From NCBI RefSeq assembly GCF_030816915.1, contig NZ_JAUSYN010000002.1, forward strand, positions 744,001 through 808,000: a DNA stretch of 64,000 nucleotides, given 5' to 3'. The notes beneath the pieces are model-generated. The model searched no databases. It saw only the letters and a program-made list of their open reading frames with translations, and was not told where the DNA came from. A program made the position numbers and the translations under genes. Positions 1 through 8,997 of this stretch are shown piece by piece; within the stretch, counting starts at the first letter, position 1, and the number at the start of each line of letters is the position of its first letter. This stretch comes from Streptomyces sp. B3I8. Lineage in GTDB: Bacteria > Actinomycetota > Actinomycetes > Streptomycetales > Streptomycetaceae.

Positions 1-262
1 CTACTGGGTCAGTGGCGCCATCGGCACCTCGTTCACGCCGTACGCGGAGAGCGGGCCGAAGCCGGCCGGGCGGATCGGCGCGCCGGCCGCCTTCACCGTC
101 TTCCCGAAGGACCTCGTCAACGCCCCGCGCGAGTTCGCGGCCCGCTTCTTCGACGTCCGCTCCTGGGTCGAGAACTCCGCCGGGGGCCACTTCGCGGCGT
201 GGGAGTGCCCCGCGCAGTACGCGGCGGGCGTACGGACGGCGGTGGGCCTGGCCGGGCTCTGA
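1..262 (+). CDS. Epoxide hydrolase family protein, C-terminal fragment
   Basis: Only the last 86 residues lie in the window; the reading frame enters at base 2 and stops with TGA at 260-262. The end of the protein carries a GGHFAAWE motif, which in alpha/beta-hydrolase epoxide hydrolases contains the catalytic histidine of the Asp-His-acid triad. The family opens epoxides to diols in the cytoplasm. The N-terminal cap and nucleophile region are outside the window, so the substrate cannot be judged. It is followed by a strong hairpin and then by an unrelated sugar operon, so it is probably the last gene of its own transcript. Confidence 0.75.
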   Translation, partial: YWVSGAIGTSFTPYAESGPKPAGRIGAPAAFTVFPKDLVNAPREFAARFFDVRSWVENSAGGHFAAWECPAQYAAGVRTAVGLAGL

Positions 263-268
263 GGGCCG

Positions 269-314
269 GAGCGGGCGGCGCGCCCCCCTTCCGGCCGGGT
301 GGTGCCGCCCGCTC
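269..314 (+). terminator. Hairpin after epoxide hydrolase
   Basis: An 11-bp perfect inverted repeat (GAGCGGGCGGC at 269-279, its complement at 304-314) lies 7 nt after the stop codon, with a 24-nt loop. There is no T-run, which is common for Streptomyces terminators. It is inferred to separate the epoxide hydrolase from the sugar operon. Confidence 0.5.
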
Positions 315-418
315 ACGGCGGTCGGCTCCGCCCCGGCCGCCCCGCTCCCTTCCGCTCCGCGCCACCCCTTGACCCCGGCCCCCGCACTCCCTAAGGTCCT
401 CCCACCTCCTGAGGTACA

Positions 419-447
419 TCGATTAACCAATCGTTAACCGCTTGGTT
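419..447 (+). promoter_or_regulatory. Candidate LacI operator of sugar operon
   Basis: This AT-rich island just upstream of the binding-protein gene holds TTAAC-N5-GTTAA (423-437), an overlapping dyad AACCAA-N11-TTGGTT (425-430 and 442-447), and a near-direct repeat of TCG(A)TTAACC at 419 and 431. Its composition contrasts with the GC-rich surroundings and it ends next to the ribosome-binding site (GGAGAC, 448-453). It is the obvious target for the LacI-family regulator encoded inside the operon at 3612-4655, but binding is inferred. Confidence 0.5.
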
Positions 448-459
448 GGAGACCCCGCT

Positions 460-1749
460 GTGCGCTCCTCGCTGACCCGGCGCGACCTGCTCGCCGCCGG
501 TACCGGTCTGGCCGCGGCCGCCGCCCTGCCCGCCCTGTCCGGCTGCTCGGCACTGGCCGCGGCGGACTCCGATCCCGACACCCTCGTCGTCCACACCCAG
601 CTCGGCACCACCGCGCCGGGCTCCCCCACCTACCTGAAGGCCGTCGACCGCTTCCAGGACGAGAACCCCGGTCTGAAGGTCAAGAACCTCATCAACGGCG
701 ACGACCTCGGCCAGGTCTACGAGACCTCGCGGCTGGCCCGCAAGGAGGCCGACGTCGTGATGGTCAACCTCTACGACAAGACCCTGGCCTGGACGGATGT
801 CGACGCCACCGTCGACGTCATGCCCTACCTGGACGACTGGGGGCTGCGCGACCGCGTGCTGCCCGCCGCGCTCTCCGCGTGGACCGACGGCAGGGGCAGG
901 CTGCGCGCCTTCCCCTACTTCGCCACGAACTGGCCCGTCGCCTTCAACCGCGCCCTGCTCGACAGGGCGGGCGTCGACGAGATACCCACCACCGGCGACG
1001 CCCTCATCGCGGCCGCCCGCAAGCTGCGCGCCAAGGGCATCGCCCCCGTGACCGTGGGCGGCAACGACTGGACCGGCCAGAAGCTCCTCGCGCAGATCAT
1101 CCAGACGTACCTGTCCCAGGACGAGGCCCGGCACGCCTACTCCACCGGCGACTTCGGCAGCCGGGGCGCCCGCGAGGGCATCGAGTACTTCACCACCCTG
1201 CGCGACGCGGGCGTCTTCGCGGACAAGGCCCAGGGGCTGACCTCCGACACGATGACCACGCAGTACAACACCCGGTCCGCGGCGATCGAGTCGGCGATGT
1301 CCTCCGCGCTGGCGAAGGTGCCCGCGGAGGTGGCCCGGCACACCGAGGTGGGCGGCTGGCCGCTCGCCGACGGGGCGGCGCACGAACACCCCACCATCAT
1401 CCGGGCGTTCACCCTCATCGGGTTCTGGATCAGCCCCAACGGCGTCCGCAAGATCGGGCACGTCGAGAAGTTCCTGCGCTTCATGTACCGGCCCGACACC
1501 GTCTCCCGCTTCATCACCGAGAGCGGCCGCGACATGGCCGTGCGCTCGGACACCGTCAGCAAGGGCTTCCCGCTGGTGGCGGCGGCCCAGCGGCTCGGCT
1601 CCGGTGTGAGCGAGGTGCTGCTGCCCGACGTGTACGTGCCGCCCGCCGCCACCCAGCCGCTGATCACGGCGACCAGTACCTCGTTCACCAGGGGCACGAG
1701 CGCGGCGAAGGTCCGCGCCGCCCTCGAGTCCGCGTACCGGTCCGCCTGA
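460..1749 (+). CDS. Sugar ABC transporter substrate-binding lipoprotein
   Basis: The protein has 429 residues and is the extracellular solute-binding component (family 1 type) of a carbohydrate importer. The N-terminus shows a twin-arginine-like stretch (TRRDLLAAG), a hydrophobic core and a lipobox LSGC, so the mature protein is expected to be lipid-anchored on the outer face of the membrane. I chose GTG 460 because GGAGAC lies 6 nt upstream; the in-frame TTG at 442 would overlap the candidate operator and lacks spacing to a ribosome-binding site. It is the first gene of an operon with two permeases, a LacI regulator and two glycosidases, so the ligand is probably an oligosaccharide. No ATPase is encoded here. 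Streptomyces sugar importers usually borrow the shared MsiK ATPase, and that is inferred here. Confidence 0.85.
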   Translation: MRSSLTRRDLLAAGTGLAAAAALPALSGCSALAAADSDPDTLVVHTQLGTTAPGSPTYLKAVDRFQDENPGLKVKNLINGDDLGQVYETSRLARKEADVVMVNLYDKTLAWTDVDATVDVMPYLDDWGLRDRVLPAALSAWTDGRGRLRAFPYFATNWPVAFNRALLDRAGVDEIPTTGDALIAAARKLRAKGIAPVTVGGNDWTGQKLLAQIIQTYLSQDEARHAYSTGDFGSRGAREGIEYFTTLRDAGVFADKAQGLTSDTMTTQYNTRSAAIESAMSSALAKVPAEVARHTEVGGWPLADGAAHEHPTIIRAFTLIGFWISPNGVRKIGHVEKFLRFMYRPDTVSRFITESGRDMAVRSDTVSKGFPLVAAAQRLGSGVSEVLLPDVYVPPAATQPLITATSTSFTRGTSAAKVRAALESAYRSA

Positions 1750-1831
1750 TGCGCCGGCCGACACCCACGACAGGCACCACACGCACGACGGACACGACGC
1801 CTGAGCCGACCCGATTCCCGGGAGTCACCGC

Positions 1832-2773
1832 ATGACGACGCTGACGACGACACCGGACGGGACCGCGGCCCCCCGCCCCGTCCCGCCCTCGGGCCGCTCC
1901 TCGGCCCCGCGCACGCTCCGGCAGGGCGGCACCGTCCTCGCCGTGCCCGCCCTGGTGTGGTACCTGCTCTTCATGGTCGGGCCGCTGCTCGCCATCTTCG
2001 TGATCGCGGCCCTGCACTGGCCGGGCATGCTGCAACCGGTCTCCTACGCGGGCCTCGACAACGTCCGCACGGTCCTGGACGACCCGGTGTTCTGGGACTC
2101 GGTCCAGAACACCGCGGTCCAACTGGCCGTCGCGCTGCCGCTGATGGTCGTGTGCGCGTACATGCTCGGCTACTACGTGGCCCAGCGCCCGCCGGGGCAC
2201 CGGGTCATCCGCTACCTGCTGTTCATCCCCGGACTGATCTCGACACCGGCGAAGGCCATGGTCTTCTACGCGGCCCTGTCCCCGGACGGCCTGGTCAACG
2301 GCGCGCTGGAGGGCGTCGGTCTGGGCTCGCTCACCGATGCCTGGCTGGCCTCGCCCTCCACCGCGCTGGCCTGTCTGATCGCCCTGGACGTGTGGAGCGG
2401 CATCGGCTTCACCGCCGTCCTGTTCGCCGCCCGGCTGAGCAGCGTGCCGGACGAACTCGGCGAGGCCGCGCAGCTCGACGGGGCGGGGCACTGGCGGACG
2501 ATGTGGACGGTGCACTTCCCGGTGATCCGCGACTACGTCGGCGTCGTGACGATGCTGCAGTTCCTGTGGACGCTGTTCGGCTCCGCGCAGCACGTGCTGC
2601 TGCTCACCCAGGGCGGCCCCGGCACGTCGTCCACGACGCTGTCCTTCCTCGTCTACCAGAAGGCGTTCATCGCCGCGGACCTCGGTTACAGCCAGACCGT
2701 CGGCGTCTTCCTCTTCCTCGTCGGGCTCGTCGGGCTCCTGGCGATCCGCCGCGTCTTCCGCCAGACCTACTGA
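1832..2773 (+). CDS. Sugar ABC transporter permease 1
   Basis: A 313-residue MalF/LacF-type inner-membrane permease. After a short proline-rich cytoplasmic N-terminus there are about six hydrophobic segments. The conserved ATPase-coupling (EAA) loop is readable as ELGEAAQLDGAGHWRTM near residue 210, just before the segment that faces the ATPase. It starts 82 nt after the binding protein, with GGGAG ahead of the ATG. With the next gene it forms the heterodimeric channel for the sugar captured by the upstream lipoprotein. The substrate is not deducible from the permease itself. Confidence 0.85.
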   Translation: MTTLTTTPDGTAAPRPVPPSGRSSAPRTLRQGGTVLAVPALVWYLLFMVGPLLAIFVIAALHWPGMLQPVSYAGLDNVRTVLDDPVFWDSVQNTAVQLAVALPLMVVCAYMLGYYVAQRPPGHRVIRYLLFIPGLISTPAKAMVFYAALSPDGLVNGALEGVGLGSLTDAWLASPSTALACLIALDVWSGIGFTAVLFAARLSSVPDELGEAAQLDGAGHWRTMWTVHFPVIRDYVGVVTMLQFLWTLFGSAQHVLLLTQGGPGTSSTTLSFLVYQKAFIAADLGYSQTVGVFLFLVGLVGLLAIRRVFRQTY

Positions 2774-2787
2774 TCGGAGCAGCAACG

Positions 2788-3615
2788 ATGAAGCTCGGCA
2801 AACGCTGGCTGCCGGCCCACATCCTGGTGTGGACGTACGCGGTGCTGCTCGTGGTCCCGCTCTACTACTTCCTCGCCTCGGCGTTCAAGTCGAACGACGA
2901 CATCTTCGCCCACCCCTTCGCCCCGCCGTCCTCCCTCGGCCTCGGCAACTTCCGCGTCGCCTTCGACAACGGCGACCTGGGGCTCGCGGTCGTCAACTCC
3001 GCGCTGGTGACGGTGTTCTCGCTGGCGCTGACCCTGCTCCTCGCGGTCCCCGCCTCGTTCGCCCTCGCGCGCACGACCGGACGCCTGGCGGGGCTCATCG
3101 AGAAGGTCTTCTCACTGGGCTTCCTCATCCCCACCTTCGCCGCCCTCTTCCCCACCTTCCTCCTCGCGGCGGCCACCGGGCTGTTCCACACCCGCACGTT
3201 CATGGTGCTGTTCCTGCCGGCCACGGCGCTGCCGCTGTCGGTCGTGATCCTGGTGCAGTTCATGCGGACCATTCCCGCCGAGATGGAGGAGGCCGCCCGG
3301 CTCGACGGGGCGTCCACGTACGCGGTGCTGCGGCACGTCTACACGCCGATGTGTCTCCCGGGCATCGCCACGGTGGTGCTGCTGAACTTCCTGACCTTCT
3401 GGAACGAGTACCTGTACTCCCTGGTCATCATCGGCCCCGACCCCTCGCAGCGCACGGTCCAGGTGGCGCTGCCCACGCTGAAGTCGGTCACCGGCACGGA
3501 CTACGGCGTGCTCACCGCGGGCACCGTGCTGACCCTGATCCCGGTGTGGGCGGTCTACACGATCCTGCAGAAGCGCATGCAGCAGGCCCTGGTCAACGGC
3601 GCGGTGAAGATGTGA
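2788..3615 (+). CDS. Sugar ABC transporter permease 2
   Basis: A 275-residue MalG-type permease with about six membrane segments and the EAA-loop motif EMEEAARLDGASTYAVL near residue 170. It begins 14 nt after the first permease behind GGAGC and ends in an ATGTGA junction that supplies the GTG start of the LacI gene, so translation of the two is probably coupled. Its role is to pair with permease 1 to form the transmembrane pore. Confidence 0.87.
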   Translation: MKLGKRWLPAHILVWTYAVLLVVPLYYFLASAFKSNDDIFAHPFAPPSSLGLGNFRVAFDNGDLGLAVVNSALVTVFSLALTLLLAVPASFALARTTGRLAGLIEKVFSLGFLIPTFAALFPTFLLAAATGLFHTRTFMVLFLPATALPLSVVILVQFMRTIPAEMEEAARLDGASTYAVLRHVYTPMCLPGIATVVLLNFLTFWNEYLYSLVIIGPDPSQRTVQVALPTLKSVTGTDYGVLTAGTVLTLIPVWAVYTILQKRMQQALVNGAVKM

Positions 3616-4655
3616 GCGCACCCACCGGACGGGCGGGCCGGCGCCCCACCATCAAGGCGGTCGCGGCGGCGGCGGGCGTCTCCACCGCCGCCGTCTCCCA
3701 GGCCTTCAACCACAAGGGACGGCTCTCCGAGGCGACCCGCCGCCGCATCCTCGACGCGGCACTGGAGCTCGGCTGGTCCCCCAGCGCCCCGGCGGCCGCC
3801 CTGCGCAACGCCCGCACCCGCAGCCTCGCCCTGGTGGTGCGGCGCCCCACCGACGTGCTCGGCTCCGACCCGCACTTCAGCGAGCTGATCACCGGCATAG
3901 AGGGCGAACTCGCGCCGCGCGGCTACGGTCTGCTGCTGCACCTGGTCACCGGCCCGCCCGAGGAGCACGCGCTGTACGAGCGCCTCGCCGCCGAGGGCCG
4001 GGTGGACGGCGCCGTCCTCACCGACGCCCGCGACGACGACACCCGGCCCGCCCTGCTGGCCCGCCTCGGCCTGCCCGCGGTGCTGCTCGGGTCGCCGGAC
4101 GGCACCGCCGTCGTCCCCCGGATCGGCCTGGGCGACCAGGGCGCCGGGGTCGCGGAGGCCGTACGGCACCTGCTGGGGCTCGGCCACCGGCGCATCGCCT
4201 ACGTCGCCGGGCCGCCGGAGCTGCAGCACACCCGGGTGCGCCGGGCCGCCTTCGAGGACGCCCTGCGCGGGGCCGGGCTGCGCCCGTTCGCCGTGCTGCA
4301 CACCGACTTCAGCGAGCGGCGGGCGGTCGGCGCCACCGAAGCCCTCCTCGACGCCGCCGACCGGCCCACCGCGCTCGTCTTCGCCAACGACTCCATGGCC
4401 GTCTGCGGCATCGGCACCGCGCAGCGCGCCGGACTGGCCGTCCCCGCGGACGTGTCCGTCGTCGGCTACGACAACCTGCCGCTGGGGAGCTGGCTGCACC
4501 CCCGGCTCACCACCGTCGACCAGCAGGTGCAGCGGGTCGGCGCGGCCGCCGCGCGCATGCTGCTCGCCCTGTGCGGCGAGGACGTCGAGGAGCCCGCCCT
4601 CACCGGACGGCCGCGACTCGTCGTCCGCGAGTCCACCGGCCCGGCCCCCGGCTGA
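3612..4655 (+). CDS. LacI-family transcriptional regulator
   Basis: A 347-residue repressor whose GTG start at 3612 overlaps the permease stop by 4 nt. The N-terminal helix-turn-helix reads TIKAVAAAAGVSTAAVSQAFN, the classic LacI pattern, followed by the hinge (AAALRNARTRS) and a periplasmic-binding-protein-like effector domain ending near residue 340. Regulators of this type bind the imported sugar and release the operator. Because it sits between the transporter and the glycosidase genes it should be autoregulated with the whole operon, most simply through the dyads at 419-447. The inducer is unknown. Confidence 0.87.
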   Translation: MSAPTGRAGRRPTIKAVAAAAGVSTAAVSQAFNHKGRLSEATRRRILDAALELGWSPSAPAAALRNARTRSLALVVRRPTDVLGSDPHFSELITGIEGELAPRGYGLLLHLVTGPPEEHALYERLAAEGRVDGAVLTDARDDDTRPALLARLGLPAVLLGSPDGTAVVPRIGLGDQGAGVAEAVRHLLGLGHRRIAYVAGPPELQHTRVRRAAFEDALRGAGLRPFAVLHTDFSERRAVGATEALLDAADRPTALVFANDSMAVCGIGTAQRAGLAVPADVSVVGYDNLPLGSWLHPRLTTVDQQVQRVGAAAARMLLALCGEDVEEPALTGRPRLVVRESTGPAPG

Positions 4656-4711
4656 TCCCCGCGGCCCTCACGCACCACCCCTGCCCAGCCCCCTCCCCCA
4701 CGAGAAGGACC

Positions 4712-6646
4712 ATGCGACGCCACAGCGCCCAGCTCGCCCACCAGCCCGACGTCCTGCCCTGGCTCGGCGCCAACTTCTGGTCCCGCACCGGCGGTCCGCT
4801 GATGTGGCGGAACTACGACCCGGGGATCGTCCGCGAGGAGCTGCGGGTACTCGCAGGCCACGGGCTGACCATGACCCGGTCCTTCTTCTACTGGCCCGAC
4901 TTCCACCCGGAGCCGCACCGCATCGACGAGGAACTGTGCGCCAGGTTCGAGGACTTCCTCGACGCCCACCGGGAGGCGGGCATGGGAACGGTGCCCACGT
5001 TCATCGTCGGGCACATGTCCGGGGAGAACTGGGACCCGGCCTGGCGCGGCGGCCGGGACCTGTACGAGGACGTGTGGATGGTGGGCCGGCAGGCCTGGTT
5101 CGTGCGGCGGATGGCCCGCCGCTTCAAGGACCACCCGGCGGTCACCGGCTGGCTGATCACCAACGAGATGCCCGGCTACGGACGTGTCTACCAGGTCGAC
5201 CCGCCGTCCTGCGACGTGGTGACCGCGTGGGCCCAGGCCATGTGCAACGCGGTGCGCGCGGCCGGCGCCACCCAGCCGGTGTCGCTGGGCGACGGGGCCT
5301 GGGGCATCGAGGTGACCGGCCGCGACAACGGCTTCTCGCTGCGGGAGACCGCCGAGTACGTCGACTTCGTGGGCCCGCACGTGTACCGCTCGGACACCGA
5401 CCGGCCGCGCCAGCACTACCGTGCCGCCTTCGAGTGCGAGCTGGCCGCGGTGACCGGACAGCCGGTCGTACTGGAGGAGTTCGGCCTGTCCACCGACACC
5501 GTCTCGGCGGCCAACGCGGGTGTCTTCTACCGCCAGACCCTGCACAACTCGCTGCTCGGCGGGGCCACCGGCTGGATCGCCTGGAACAACACCGACTACG
5601 ACGGCCTGTGGGACCAGGCTCCCTACGACCACCACCCCTTCGAGATGCACTTCGGCATCACCGACTCCACCGGCGCCCCCAAGGAACCACTGCGCGAACT
5701 GGCCGCGTTCGCGGACGTGTTGAAGGCCGTAGACTTCGCGCACTGCGCCCGCGCCGACGCCGACGCCGCCCTGGTGGTGCCCGCCTTCCTCGAACGCGGC
5801 TACCCCTACAGCCGTCCCGCCGACCGGCCGCTCATCTTCACCTCCCTGCACCAGGGTTACGTCACCGCGCGCGCGGCCGACCTGCCGGTGGCGTTCACCC
5901 GCGAGGCCGACGGCCTGCCCGGTGAGGCGTCGCTCTACCTGCTGCCGGCCACCCGCCAGCTCACCACCCGCACCCGCCGCGAACTGGCCCGCCGGGCGGA
6001 GGCGGGCGCCACCGTCTACCTGTCGTTCTGCTCCGGTGAACACCCGGCCACCCGGGGCCCCTGGTTCGACGACCTCGACGGACTGTTCGGCGTGGAGCTG
6101 CAGTTGTCGTACGGCGTCGCCGAGCCGATCGAGGACGACGTGCTGGAGATGACGTTCACCGAGGACTTCGGCGGGGTGCGGGCGGGCGAGGTGCTGCGGG
6201 TCCCGGTCGCCGGGAACGAGGACAGCCGCGCCTATCTGCCCGTGGTGCCCCGTGCGGGCCGCGTGGTGGCCGTGGACGCGCACGGCAGGCCGGCGCTGGT
6301 CGTGCGCGAGACCGGGGCGGGGCGCACGGTGCTGGCCACCTACCCGCTGGAGCACATGGCGGCCCGCACCCCGCGCGCCAACCCGGACGCCACGCACCGC
6401 CTGTACCGGGCGCTGGCGGAGGTCGCGGGCGTTCGGCGGCCGGTCACGGTCGCCGACCCGCACGTCTCGGCGGACGTCCTGGTGCACGCCGACGGACGGC
6501 GCTTCGTGTGGCTCGTCAGCCAGCACCCGGAGCCGCTCGTGGTACGACCGGCCGCCGACGGCACGCTCCACGGTCTGGGGGACGGTGCCCCCGTCGCAGA
6601 CGTGGCGCTCGACGCGTACGGGGTCGCCGTGCTGGAACTGCGATGA
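4712..6646 (+). CDS. GH5-like (clan A) glycoside hydrolase
   Basis: A 644-residue protein without a signal peptide, hence probably cytoplasmic and acting on imported oligosaccharides. The N-terminal TIM-barrel half resembles GH5: TNEMPGYG carries the likely acid/base Glu152, and LEEFGLS carries the likely nucleophile Glu256. The barrel is followed by a Rossmann-like domain (about residues 400-500, LPATRQLTTRTRRELARRAE region) and a beta-rich tail, an arrangement also seen in GH42-like enzymes. The barrel recalls actinobacterial GH5_18 exo-beta-mannosidases, but I am not certain of the subfamily. The start at 4712 follows GAGAAGGAC. It overlaps the GH3 gene by ATGA, so the two hydrolases are co-translated. 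Confidence 0.7.
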   Translation: MRRHSAQLAHQPDVLPWLGANFWSRTGGPLMWRNYDPGIVREELRVLAGHGLTMTRSFFYWPDFHPEPHRIDEELCARFEDFLDAHREAGMGTVPTFIVGHMSGENWDPAWRGGRDLYEDVWMVGRQAWFVRRMARRFKDHPAVTGWLITNEMPGYGRVYQVDPPSCDVVTAWAQAMCNAVRAAGATQPVSLGDGAWGIEVTGRDNGFSLRETAEYVDFVGPHVYRSDTDRPRQHYRAAFECELAAVTGQPVVLEEFGLSTDTVSAANAGVFYRQTLHNSLLGGATGWIAWNNTDYDGLWDQAPYDHHPFEMHFGITDSTGAPKEPLRELAAFADVLKAVDFAHCARADADAALVVPAFLERGYPYSRPADRPLIFTSLHQGYVTARAADLPVAFTREADGLPGEASLYLLPATRQLTTRTRRELARRAEAGATVYLSFCSGEHPATRGPWFDDLDGLFGVELQLSYGVAEPIEDDVLEMTFTEDFGGVRAGEVLRVPVAGNEDSRAYLPVVPRAGRVVAVDAHGRPALVVRETGAGRTVLATYPLEHMAARTPRANPDATHRLYRALAEVAGVRRPVTVADPHVSADVLVHADGRRFVWLVSQHPEPLVVRPAADGTLHGLGDGAPVADVALDAYGVAVLELR

Positions 6647-8997
6647 CGCTCCCCCGCTACCGGGACCCGGCCGCCCCGGTGGCGGACCGGGTCCGCGACC
6701 TGCTGGGCCGGATGACACTCACCGAGAAGGTGGGGCAGGTCAACCAGCGCATGTACGGCTGGAACGCCTACGAGCGCACCGGGGACGGCCACCGCCTCAC
6801 CTCCGCCTTCCGTGAGGAGGTCGCCGCCTTCGACGGCATGGGCGCGCTCTACGGGCTCCAGCGGGCCGACGCGTGGTCCGGCGTCGGCTTCGCGGACGGG
6901 CTGGACGCGCGGGACGGCGCGCGCATGGCGGCCGAGGTGCAGCGGCACGTGCGCGCGCACACCCGGCTCGGCATCCCGGTCCTCCTGGTGGAGGAGATGC
7001 CGCACGGCCACCAGGCCCTGGACGGCACCGTGCTCCCGGTGAACCTGGCGGTCGGCGCCACCTGGGATCCGGACCTGTATGCCGAGGCGGCCGCGGCCGC
7101 CGCGGCCGGACTGCGCGCCCGGGGTGCGCACCTGGCGCTGGTGTCCGCCCTGGACCTGGTGCGCGATCCGCGCTGGGGGCGGGCCGAGGAGTGCTTCGGG
7201 GAGGACCCGTACCTCGCGGCCCGGCTGACCGAGGCGCTGGTCGAGGGCGCCCGGCGGGCCGGGGTGGGCGTGGTGCTCAAGCACTTCGCCGGCCAGGGCG
7301 CCACGGTCGGCGGCCGCAACAGCGCCGCGACCGAGCTCGGGGTACGGGAGCTGCACGAGATCCACCTCGCGGCGGCGCGGGCGGGCGCGGCGGCGGGCGC
7401 GGCCGGTGTGATGGCGGCGTACAACGAGTTCGACGGCCTGCCGTGCGTGGCGAACCGCTACCTGCTGACCGAGGTGCTGCGCGAGCGCTGGGGGTTCGAC
7501 GGCATCGTGATGGCGGACGGCACGGCGGTGGACCGGCTGGTGCGGCTGACCGGTGATCCGGTGTCGGCCGGGGCCCTGGCCCTGGACGCCGGCTGCGACG
7601 TGAGCCTCTGGGACGACTGTTTCACGCGGCTGGGCGAGGCGGTGGAACGCGGTCTGGTGACCGAGTCGGCGCTGGACGCGGCGGTGGCGCGGGTTCTCAC
7701 GCTGAAGTTCCGCCTCGGCCTGTTCGAACAGCCAGTGCCGTCCGCCGGCCCCAAAACCGCGGCCCTGCCGGACCCCGCCGAGCTGGGCGAACGCCTCGCC
7801 CGCGCCTCGGTGACGCTGCTCTCGCACGAGGGCGGTGTGCTGCCCCTGTCCCGTGCGCCCGGCGCGCTGCGGCGCATCGCCGTCCTCGGCCCGAACGCCG
7901 ACGCCCTGGCGCGGCAGCTCGGCGACTACACGGCGCCGCAGCGGCCCGGCACCGGCGTCACGGTCCTGGAGGGCATCCGCGCGGCGGCCCCGCCCGGCAC
8001 CGAGGTGGTGCACGCGCGGGGCTGCGAGCTGGTGGGAGGCGAGGTCTCGGGCGTGCCCGCGGCGCTCGAGGCGGCGGCCGAGTCCGATGTGGCCGTACTC
8101 GTGCTGGGCGGTTCCAGCGCCCGTACCGGGGACACCGTCTTCGCGGCCAACGGGGCCGCCGTGACCGGCTCCGGGGCATCCTCCGGCATGACCTGCGGGG
8201 AGGGCGTCGACCTGGCGGACCTCGCGCTGCCGGCCGGGCAACGGGCGCTGCTGGAGGCGGTGTCGGCGACCGGTACCCCGGTCGTCGTGGTCCTCGTCCA
8301 GGGCCGCCCGCACGCCCTGCCGGAGGTGACCGGCACCGCGTCGGCGGTGCTGAGCGCCTGGTACCCGGGGCCGCCGGGCGGCCGGGCCGTGGCCGACGTC
8401 CTGTTCGGCGTGTGCGAGCCGCGCGGACGCCTGCCGGTGTCCGTGCCGCGCTCGGCCGCCCAACTGCCCGTCTTCTACAACGGGAAGGACCACCGCTACC
8501 GGGGTTACGTCGACCAGAGCGCCCGGCCCCGCCACGCGTTCGGCCACGGTCTGTCGTACACGACCGTCGAGTACGGCCCGCCCCGGCTGTCGACTGGGTG
8601 CGTCAGCGCCGACGCGCCGGACCTGACCTGCCGGGTCACCGTCCGCAACACCGGCCCGCGCCCGGCTCACGAAACGGTCCAGCTCTACGTCCGCCGCCTG
8701 ACGGGCGCCACGTCCTGGCCCCGCGTCCGGGAACTGCGCGGCTTCGTCCACCTGGACCTCGCCCCGGGCGCCGAGGCCGAGGCGGTCTTCACGATCGGCC
8801 GCGACACCCTGGCCTCGACCGACCGCGCCCTCCACCTCACGGTGGAGCCCGGGGAGGTCGCCCTGGAGACGGGCCCCTCGTCCGACCGGACTCAGCCGGC
8901 TCCCCTGGAGATCACGGCACCCGCCGCGGCCGGAACGCCGGATCTCCGCCGGAGCGAGACGTCGTCATGGGGCGATGATCTCGACGAACGGCATTGA
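6643..8997 (+). CDS. GH3 family beta-glycosidase
   Basis: A 784-residue glycoside hydrolase family 3 enzyme with no signal peptide. The (beta/alpha)8 domain includes KHF (Lys213-His214) and the nucleophile region GFDGIVMADGTAVD (Asp292). The alpha/beta sandwich domain spans about residues 350-620, and a fibronectin-III-like C-terminal domain follows HAFGHGLSYT (about 640-760). Such enzymes remove terminal beta-D-glucose or beta-D-xylose residues; the exact sugar is not predictable here. It is the last enzyme of the sugar operon, translationally coupled to the GH5-like gene by the ATGA overlap at 6643, and would finish degradation of the oligosaccharide taken up by the upstream transporter. 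Confidence 0.85.
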   Translation: MTLPRYRDPAAPVADRVRDLLGRMTLTEKVGQVNQRMYGWNAYERTGDGHRLTSAFREEVAAFDGMGALYGLQRADAWSGVGFADGLDARDGARMAAEVQRHVRAHTRLGIPVLLVEEMPHGHQALDGTVLPVNLAVGATWDPDLYAEAAAAAAAGLRARGAHLALVSALDLVRDPRWGRAEECFGEDPYLAARLTEALVEGARRAGVGVVLKHFAGQGATVGGRNSAATELGVRELHEIHLAAARAGAAAGAAGVMAAYNEFDGLPCVANRYLLTEVLRERWGFDGIVMADGTAVDRLVRLTGDPVSAGALALDAGCDVSLWDDCFTRLGEAVERGLVTESALDAAVARVLTLKFRLGLFEQPVPSAGPKTAALPDPAELGERLARASVTLLSHEGGVLPLSRAPGALRRIAVLGPNADALARQLGDYTAPQRPGTGVTVLEGIRAAAPPGTEVVHARGCELVGGEVSGVPAALEAAAESDVAVLVLGGSSARTGDTVFAANGAAVTGSGASSGMTCGEGVDLADLALPAGQRALLEAVSATGTPVVVVLVQGRPHALPEVTGTASAVLSAWYPGPPGGRAVADVLFGVCEPRGRLPVSVPRSAAQLPVFYNGKDHRYRGYVDQSARPRHAFGHGLSYTTVEYGPPRLSTGCVSADAPDLTCRVTVRNTGPRPAHETVQLYVRRLTGATSWPRVRELRGFVHLDLAPGAEAEAVFTIGRDTLASTDRALHLTVEPGEVALETGPSSDRTQPAPLEITAPAAAGTPDLRRSETSSWGDDLDERH

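Noticed and set aside
12..437. Open frame of 141 codons over the epoxide hydrolase end
   Set aside because: Its translation is Arg/Pro/Ser-rich without motifs, whereas the other frame reads a clean hydrolase C-terminus.
4466..8835. Very long minus-strand open frames (750 and 831 codons) opposite the glycosidase genes
   Set aside because: The plus-strand GH5-like and GH3 genes carry catalytic motifs, ribosome-binding sites and ATGA coupling. The minus frames are low-complexity shadows.
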